Below, in pieces: positions 56,993 to 64,000 of a stretch of 64,000 bases of DNA (positions are counted from its first letter, which is position 1; each line of letters starts with the position of its first letter). The stretch spans positions 372,001 through 436,000 of the forward strand of contig NZ_CP102096.1 of the NCBI RefSeq assembly GCF_024582835.1, in the 5' to 3' direction. Source of the stretch: Vibrio japonicus (lineage in GTDB: Bacteria > Pseudomonadota > Gammaproteobacteria > Enterobacterales > Vibrionaceae). The position numbers and the translations under genes are program-made. The notes beneath the pieces were generated by a model. The model was given only the letters and a program-made list of their open reading frames with translations, ran no database searches and was not told the origin of the DNA.

Positions 56993-57592
56993 TTATTTCG
57001 TATTAATAGAAACACTTTGTTGAGCAAGTGCATTACCACCCACGTTTTGGGCAATAGATGTAATACCTGCTGCACCGTTAGCACCGGTTAAAGTGTTAGT
57101 GTTTGTCACAGTCACACCACTACAACAATCATCACCACCTCGATCACCGCCTTTACGTCCGCGTGGTTGATAGCTCATACCTTTACTACTACCACCAGAC
57201 GAATAGCTAACCGATACATCGCTTAGTTTGCCTTTCACACTACTTTTCGCGATCATTTTGTCTGTTAAGATTTTAGTCGTAATCCATTTCTGCTCATTCG
57301 ACCAGTCAAAATCTAAATCTTTACTGTTATCGGTATATTTAAATGTTTTATTGTGTGAATTAGTGTCGTTGTATGAGTCGTTGTCAGATTTATCGACATC
57401 AAGATCAACACTTTTATCGATATCAACATCTAAATCAAAGTTATGAGAGTTTTTATCGTTGTGTTGGAAGCTATCATCAACGTCCACGTCTAGACCGCCA
57501 CCTCCACGATGACCACCACTGTTCGCTAATACAGCACCAGAAGCAAACAACGAACAAATTAACAATGCAATAGTAGTTTGTTTCACTTGCAT
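56993..57592 (-). CDS. Secreted Asp-rich protein with QN-type C-terminus, candidate major fibre subunit
   Basis: The first gene of the operon encodes 199 residues from the ATG at 57592, which has GGAG nine bases ahead; eight more codons are open upstream. A signal peptide ends VLA before NSGG. The mature part has three zones. An Asp/Ser/Asn-rich zone (about 34-105) repeats DVD/DLD triplets, a possible Ca2+-binding zone. A Gly/Arg/Lys-rich zone contains a Cys-Cys pair. The C-terminal GAAGITSIAQNVGGNALAQQS ends in VSINTK. The last zone matches the ends of the two other small proteins. The low-complexity make-up recalls amyloid subunits. The call is inference. Confidence 0.6.
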   Translation of the reverse strand: MQVKQTTIALLICSLFASGAVLANSGGHRGGGGLDVDVDDSFQHNDKNSHNFDLDVDIDKSVDLDVDKSDNDSYNDTNSHNKTFKYTDNSKDLDFDWSNEQKWITTKILTDKMIAKSSVKGKLSDVSVSYSSGGSSKGMSYQPRGRKGGDRGGDDCCSGVTVTNTNTLTGANGAAGITSIAQNVGGNALAQQSVSINTK

Positions 57593-57593
57593 G

Positions 57594-57686
57594 ATCTTAT
57601 CTCCATGTATATCCATGTGTATCCATGTTTATTCATAATTTACGTTGCCTGAATAGAGCTTTTATTTATCAGGCAAAGTGAGTATA
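57594..57686 (-). promoter_or_regulatory. Promoter and leader of the amyloid-like operon
   Basis: TATACT (read on the minus strand at 57681-57686) is a good -10 with no clear -35, which fits activator dependence. The leader carries a perfect 8-bp stem TTGCCTGA/TCAGGCAA (57645-57652 and 57669-57676). Next come three short direct repeats of ATGGATA-type, and then the GGAG site. The promoter position is a prediction. Confidence 0.45.
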
Positions 57687-57758
57687 GGAATTCTTGGTGG
57701 TTGTAATGTCTCGGAATTAAGACGTTAGAATTTGTTAGGGAGTATTTAGGGGGATAAC

Positions 57759-57780
57759 AAGGGAATTAGCCCTTTTTTTT
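57759..57780 (+). terminator. Orphan plus-strand terminator
   Basis: AAGGG and CCCTT flank a six-base loop and lead into a run of eight T. No plus-strand gene ends upstream of it. It could end a small or antisense RNA that overlaps the leader of the minus operon. Confidence 0.45.
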
Positions 57781-57842
57781 ATAGCTAAGCACAACAAATA
57801 CAATAAGTTAATGCTTTTTTTTTATGTGAGTATGAGCAGAGT

Positions 57843-58031
57843 ATGAATGTGATAAATAATTTAGTTTTAGGAAGTGCTAGGATATTTAAAGTCAGATTAA
57901 TACTTTACTGGTTATGGGTATATAGTCGTTTGTTTTTAAAGGATGTTAAGGTTTTTCTAAGTAGGGTGGTAAATGTTGGTTTTTTAATATTTTCTATAGC
58001 GTTTCTAGTAAGGTTTAATATTGACTATTAA
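57843..58031 (+). CDS. Possible 62-residue hydrophobic peptide
   Basis: The frame starts MNVINNLVLG and is rich in Leu/Val/Phe/Arg, with one or two possible helices. There is no clear ribosome site and no recognised family. In AT-rich DNA such a frame can arise by chance, so I list it as doubtful. Confidence 0.15.
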   Translation: MNVINNLVLGSARIFKVRLILYWLWVYSRLFLKDVKVFLSRVVNVGFLIFSIAFLVRFNIDY

Positions 58032-58485
58032 GGGGCTAAGTTTTCACGTAATTTTTAATGGTTGTCTTTCTCGTGGATTTATTGTTTTCTATTCTTATTT
58101 TTAACATTGGCTGGTTTTATTTCATAGGTTGCTAATTAATGAATGAAATACTACTTGTGGACTATGTGCTTTTGTTTTGTTTGATGCTGTTTTTATGTGT
58201 TAATACATAAAGATATGCTCGAAGAGTACAAGGAAATGATTCTTGGTTATAAGTTTTTTAGGTAAAAATCATTGCAATAAGTTCCTTTGATAGTGAGTAT
58301 GTTATGAATGTTGTTTGTTTTTAAGCCTATGATATGTACAAGTGGGTGTGTTGTTGAATTAGTGTAATTTGATCCATAACTCATAATTCGTCATCTTTGA
58401 TGAACAAATTGACGTTTAAAATGGCGTTTTCTCTCGTTATAACAAAAAGTTGTTTACCTTTTATAAAGAATGAAGGAGACGCACA

Positions 58486-58893
58486 ATGTTCAAGTTAACC
58501 CCCTATTTGTTTTTTGCTGGCCGATGTGAAGAGGCCTTGGACTTTTACTCAGTTTGCTTTGGTGGTGTTGTTGTTACCAAGCAATTGTTTAAGGATGCAC
58601 CGCAAGTAATAGAAGGTGCGGATCCGAACTGGGTGATGCATGCTGAGTTTGAAGCGTTTGGTATGAAAATCATGTTATCTGACGGCGTTGTTGCAAAAGA
58701 ACTCAAAGGAAACAATGTTGCTCTGTCATTGGTGGTGGGTAGTATAGAAGAGCAGGCTAGACTATTTGAAAAGTTATCTTCTGGTGGTCATGTCATGGTT
58801 CCATTAGCAGATACGTACTGGGGGGCTTGCTTCGGTAAAGTAGAAGACAAATTTGGTGTTCGTTGGATGCTGACTTGCAATGAAGTTATTTAA
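58486..58893 (+). CDS. VOC-superfamily (PhnB/glyoxalase-like) protein
   Basis: This 135-residue protein starts with LTPYLFFAGRCEEALDFY, the PhnB/DUF3-like VOC start. Typical later segments are MHAEFEAFGMKIMLSD near 50, a PLADTYWGACFGKVEDKFGVRW stretch (read in parts) near 105, and a Trp before the last strand. These small enzymes bind metal and act on varied small molecules; the substrate is unknown. AAGGAGACGCAC precedes the ATG. It is monocistronic. Confidence 0.88.
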   Translation: MFKLTPYLFFAGRCEEALDFYSVCFGGVVVTKQLFKDAPQVIEGADPNWVMHAEFEAFGMKIMLSDGVVAKELKGNNVALSLVVGSIEEQARLFEKLSSGGHVMVPLADTYWGACFGKVEDKFGVRWMLTCNEVI

Positions 58894-59006
58894 AGAGAGT
58901 CCCAACGAGATAATGAGCCTCTCATTTATGCGTTGAGTAGATGAATTTAACGTTGGATTCATCTAGAATTATCAGCCGTTTAGTAAATTAAAGATATCTA
59001 CATAAC

Positions 59007-60266
59007 GTGGCAAGCATAAAGATTTCCGTAGACCGAATCCAGCCGGGGTTACACATTCGGCTGCCTGTAAAATGGAATGAGCATCCTTTCTTATTTAATA
59101 GCTTCAAAATTAAAGATGACGAGCAAATTCGTTTGATCCGTTACCTTGGGATTAAACATGTCTTTATGAATCCCTCTCAAAGCGATGCCCCACCGTTACC
59201 AGTGCAGTCACTCCCCACTCCTGAAAGCGGTGATGAACAGCTAGAGAACATAGATAAAGAAGCTGAGCTGTTATGGAAAGAGAAACAAGAGCGAATTGAG
59301 AAGCTAAGTGCTTATAGACGAAGAGTGATCAAGTGCGAGAAAGAGTTTGAACGCTCATTGTCACGTATGCGCGCAGTGATGAACAAAATACGCAATCGTC
59401 CTGAGCAAGCACTAAACGAAGCAAGCCTGCTTGTCAGTGATATTGTAGAACAGCTACTTAATGATGATAATGTCACTTTGCATTTAATGAATGGTAAGAG
59501 TGAGTTTGAAGATGTTTACTTCCACTCGTTGAATGTGGCAGTTCTCTCGATGATGATTGCGAAAGCGAAGCGCCTGCAACCAGAGCAAATCAAACAGGTT
59601 GCGTTTGCTTCGCTTTTTCATGATATAGGGAAAATAAAAGTCCCAACCGCAATTGTTCGTAAACAAACGCCATTGACTGAGCCAGAAAAAAACTATCTCA
59701 AGCTCCATACCAAATATGGGATAGAGCTGGCCAATAATATTGAAGGCTTTCCTGAATCTGCGAAGAAAGTCATTGAACAGCATCATGAATTGAACAATGG
59801 TTCCGGCTATCCGGCAGGATTAAAAGAAGAAGACATTGATGAGTTGACCCAAATCGTCAGTGTGGCTAATGCTTACGATAATCTTTGCCACCATAATGTT
59901 CCCTCAGAACAGAAAATTCCATATGTAGCGCTGTCTCATCTATATAAGAACTGCAAGCACCTATACAACAATGACAACTTAAGCCTGCTAATTAAATTTA
60001 TGGGGATATACCCACCAGGCACAGTAGTACAGTTGTCCAATGACATGGTTGGATTAGTGATATCCGTGAATGTGAGCAATATTCTTTTTCCTAATGTGCT
60101 GATTTACGACCCTTCCGTTCCTCGTACCCAAGCCCCTATTATTGATTTAGCAGAGCGGGATATAAATATAGTCAGCGCTGTTTTGCCTCAAAAACTACCA
60201 GACAGAGTCAGAGAATATCTAAACCCGAGATCACGAATCTCTTATTTCTTTGATTCTGATGAGTAG
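59007..60266 (+). CDS. HD-GYP cyclic-di-GMP phosphodiesterase with DUF3391
   Basis: This 419-residue protein has an N-terminal DUF3391-like domain (1 to about 70, RIQPGLHIRLPVKW). A coiled coil (about 85-125) leads into the HD-GYP domain. Metal ligands are in FHDIGKIKVP near residue 205 and HSLNVAVLSMMIAKA near 172. The GYP part is HHELNNGSGYPAG near 258. All key residues are present, so it should degrade c-di-GMP. GTG start with a weak ribosome site. It lies 1.4 kb from the amyloid-like operon start, with one VOC gene between. Confidence 0.93.
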   Translation: MASIKISVDRIQPGLHIRLPVKWNEHPFLFNSFKIKDDEQIRLIRYLGIKHVFMNPSQSDAPPLPVQSLPTPESGDEQLENIDKEAELLWKEKQERIEKLSAYRRRVIKCEKEFERSLSRMRAVMNKIRNRPEQALNEASLLVSDIVEQLLNDDNVTLHLMNGKSEFEDVYFHSLNVAVLSMMIAKAKRLQPEQIKQVAFASLFHDIGKIKVPTAIVRKQTPLTEPEKNYLKLHTKYGIELANNIEGFPESAKKVIEQHHELNNGSGYPAGLKEEDIDELTQIVSVANAYDNLCHHNVPSEQKIPYVALSHLYKNCKHLYNNDNLSLLIKFMGIYPPGTVVQLSNDMVGLVISVNVSNILFPNVLIYDPSVPRTQAPIIDLAERDINIVSAVLPQKLPDRVREYLNPRSRISYFFDSDE

Positions 60267-60375
60267 TTATCCACAGATTTTTGTGTGTAAAGCTTGTATA
60301 ACGTGGGGGCAAGTAAGGGGTTGGTTGAAATACACTCAATTGGGCCGTTTTATATGAAAAAATTTCTTTTTTTGC

Positions 60376-60520
60376 TTGCCAACGAAATGTAACTCCCTAT
60401 AATGCGCATCCACTGACACGGCAGACGGCACAAGGCCTCAGCGGTGTTAGAGAGGTTTAAAATCTCTCGAGAAAATTAATTTGAAAAAGTGTTTGACTCT
60501 TCAAATCATCTCGCTAGAAT
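60376..60520 (+). promoter_or_regulatory. Tandem rRNA promoters P1 and P2
   Basis: P1 has TTGCCA (60376-60381) and TATAAT (60398-60403), 16 bases apart, with a GC-rich discriminator and an AT-rich UP-like stretch ahead. P2 has TTGACT (60493-60498) and TAGAAT (60515-60520), also 16 apart. A boxA-like GCTCTTTAACAA follows at 60559-60570 for antitermination. Confidence 0.85.
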
Positions 60521-60794
60521 GCACCTCCGCTTTGAGAAGAAAGTTTCTCGAAAGCAAAGCTCTTTAACAATATAAACCTATCAATCTGTGTGGGCACTCG
60601 TTGATGATAATCCAAATAGTTTCTTCGGAAACAATTTAGGTTTCAATGATACGAAGTGACCATTGAATCTTCGGATTCAGCACAGTCAATTCATTATCGT
60701 TCTGTTGGAACGATAATAGCTTTAAAATTACATTAGTAGTTTTGAAGTCAGTATTCATTGAGCCTCCCCTATTTGTTTAGGGAATCAAAACTTT

Positions 60795-62346
<1,552 letters not shown>

Positions 62347-62434
62347 TACGATGATTATTGCGATGAGTGTTCACACAGATTGATGGTTTATGTAGTTTAA
62401 GAGAAAGAACATCCCCCAAGATGTTCAACTTAGT

Positions 62435-62510
62435 GTCCCGTTCGTCTAGAGGCCTAGGACACCGCCCTTTCACGGCGGTAACAGGGGTTCGACTCCCCTA
62501 CGGGATACCA
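62435..62510 (+). tRNA. tRNA-Glu (UUC) in the rRNA spacer
   Basis: This 76-base tRNA has the acceptor GTCCCGT/ACGGGAT, anticodon TTC in CCCTTTCACGG, and an encoded CCA. A tRNA-Glu spacer is one of the known rrn types in Vibrio. Confidence 0.97.
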
Positions 62511-62833
62511 TCTTTAAGCGCATTTTCTTAAGTGTTCTTAAAAATGGTTACTTCTTTGAAGTGATTAGCTCTTTAACAATTTGGAAAGCTGACAAAACAA
62601 TCTTTTAAGATTGTTTGTAAAGTTCTCAATGTTTGTCTTTAAAGACAAACACCAATACAACACATTCAAGTGTTCTTGGCTTTTTGTTTTCACTTTTATA
62701 AAAAGTAAAATAAAAAGAAATTGAGTCCGGCAAAATCGAAAGCTATCTCGCTCATTCAAATAATGAGATAGCAACTTTGGTTGTTTAAACAACATCCTCA
62801 AGATTCGCTTCGCGAAACTCTTTGGGGTTGTAT
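62511..62833 (+). other. Spacer between tRNA-Glu and 23S
   Basis: The spacer holds a second boxA-like AGCTCTTTAACAA (62568-62580) for antitermination and sequences that pair around the 23S for RNase III processing. No gene is seen. Confidence 0.75.

Positions 62834-64000
<1,167 letters not shown>

Larger units (their letters stand above)
57593..58485. other. Long AT-rich region upstream of the amyloid-like operon
   Basis: These 893 bases are visibly more AT-rich than their surroundings and hold no convincing conserved gene. Features seen are the operon promoter and leader, an orphan plus-strand terminator near 57759-57780, and one weak small frame. The rest up to the VOC gene shows no clear structure. 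Confidence 0.6.

Noticed and set aside
53581..57592. Curli (csg) operon
   Set aside because: The regulator is CsgD-like, but no CsgG lipoprotein, CsgE/F, or regular curlin repeats of the S-x5-Q-x-G-x-x-N-x-A type are present.
60268..60276. Perfect DnaA box TTATCCACA, possible origin
   Set aside because: A single box next to an rRNA operon, without clustered boxes, an AT-rich unwinding region or origin-linked genes such as dnaA or gidA, is not evidence for an origin.

Overview
The window looks like part of the large chromosome of a Vibrio, most likely from the Harveyi clade. The evidence is a near-complete 16S rRNA of Vibrio type, Vibrio/E. coli-like gene neighbourhoods (argR-mdh, argF / pyrBI-ridA, lptFG-pepA-holC-valS, pncC-recA-recX-alaS-lysC-csrA, gshA-luxS, oadGAB), moderate G+C, and a dense tRNA-Ser/tRNA-Arg array. 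The species call is inference. No phage, insertion sequence, integron or CRISPR array was seen. Most of the window is conserved core genome, and the accessory part is concentrated at about 53.5-58.5 kb.

Layout: 0-5.5 kb holds a 5'-truncated GH2-type sugar-binding-fold protein, a DUF2061 membrane protein, and a TAXI-type TRAP transporter set (solute-binding protein, fused permease, UspA). 5.8-12.4 kb holds argR, mdh, ridA, pyrBI with a complete attenuator and leader peptide, argF with ARG boxes, and a PIN-PhoH ATPase with a long, highly structured leader. 12.9-20 kb holds rapA, an RluA-type pseudouridine synthase, a D-2-hydroxyacid dehydrogenase, and a DUF898/M48 pair. 20-31.8 kb holds valS, holC, pepA, lptF, lptG, mutS and a PAS-GGDEF protein. 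32-38.7 kb holds pncC, recA with an SOS box, recX, alaS, lysC and csrA. 38.9-39.9 kb holds two tRNA-Ser and six tRNA-Arg genes. 40.3-52.7 kb holds oadGAB, an oxidoreductase, a YqaA protein, an M16 lipoprotein, gshA, a transglycosylase-like lipoprotein, luxS, an RDD protein and a DUF2254 protein. tRNA-Leu and a GlsB/YeaQ protein follow.

The region most worth study is 53.58-57.6 kb. A CsgD/VpsT-type LuxR regulator and an outer-membrane beta-barrel lie on the plus strand. They face a four-gene minus-strand operon of three small secreted proteins and a periplasmic C39-like cysteine protease. The set resembles a reduced and rearranged version of the Pseudomonas Fap functional-amyloid system. Two of the small proteins share an L-x-S-x-R-G-G motif soon after their signal peptides, which looks like a double-glycine protease site. 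All three share a QN-rich C-terminal signature. I infer that the C39 protein processes them and the barrel exports them to make a surface fibre, under a regulator whose candidate c-di-GMP motif reads WLPR. An 893-base AT-rich gap lies upstream of the operon and carries an orphan terminator.

The window ends with a VOC protein, an HD-GYP protein and an rRNA operon: tandem promoters, 16S, tRNA-Glu, and a 23S cut by the window edge.
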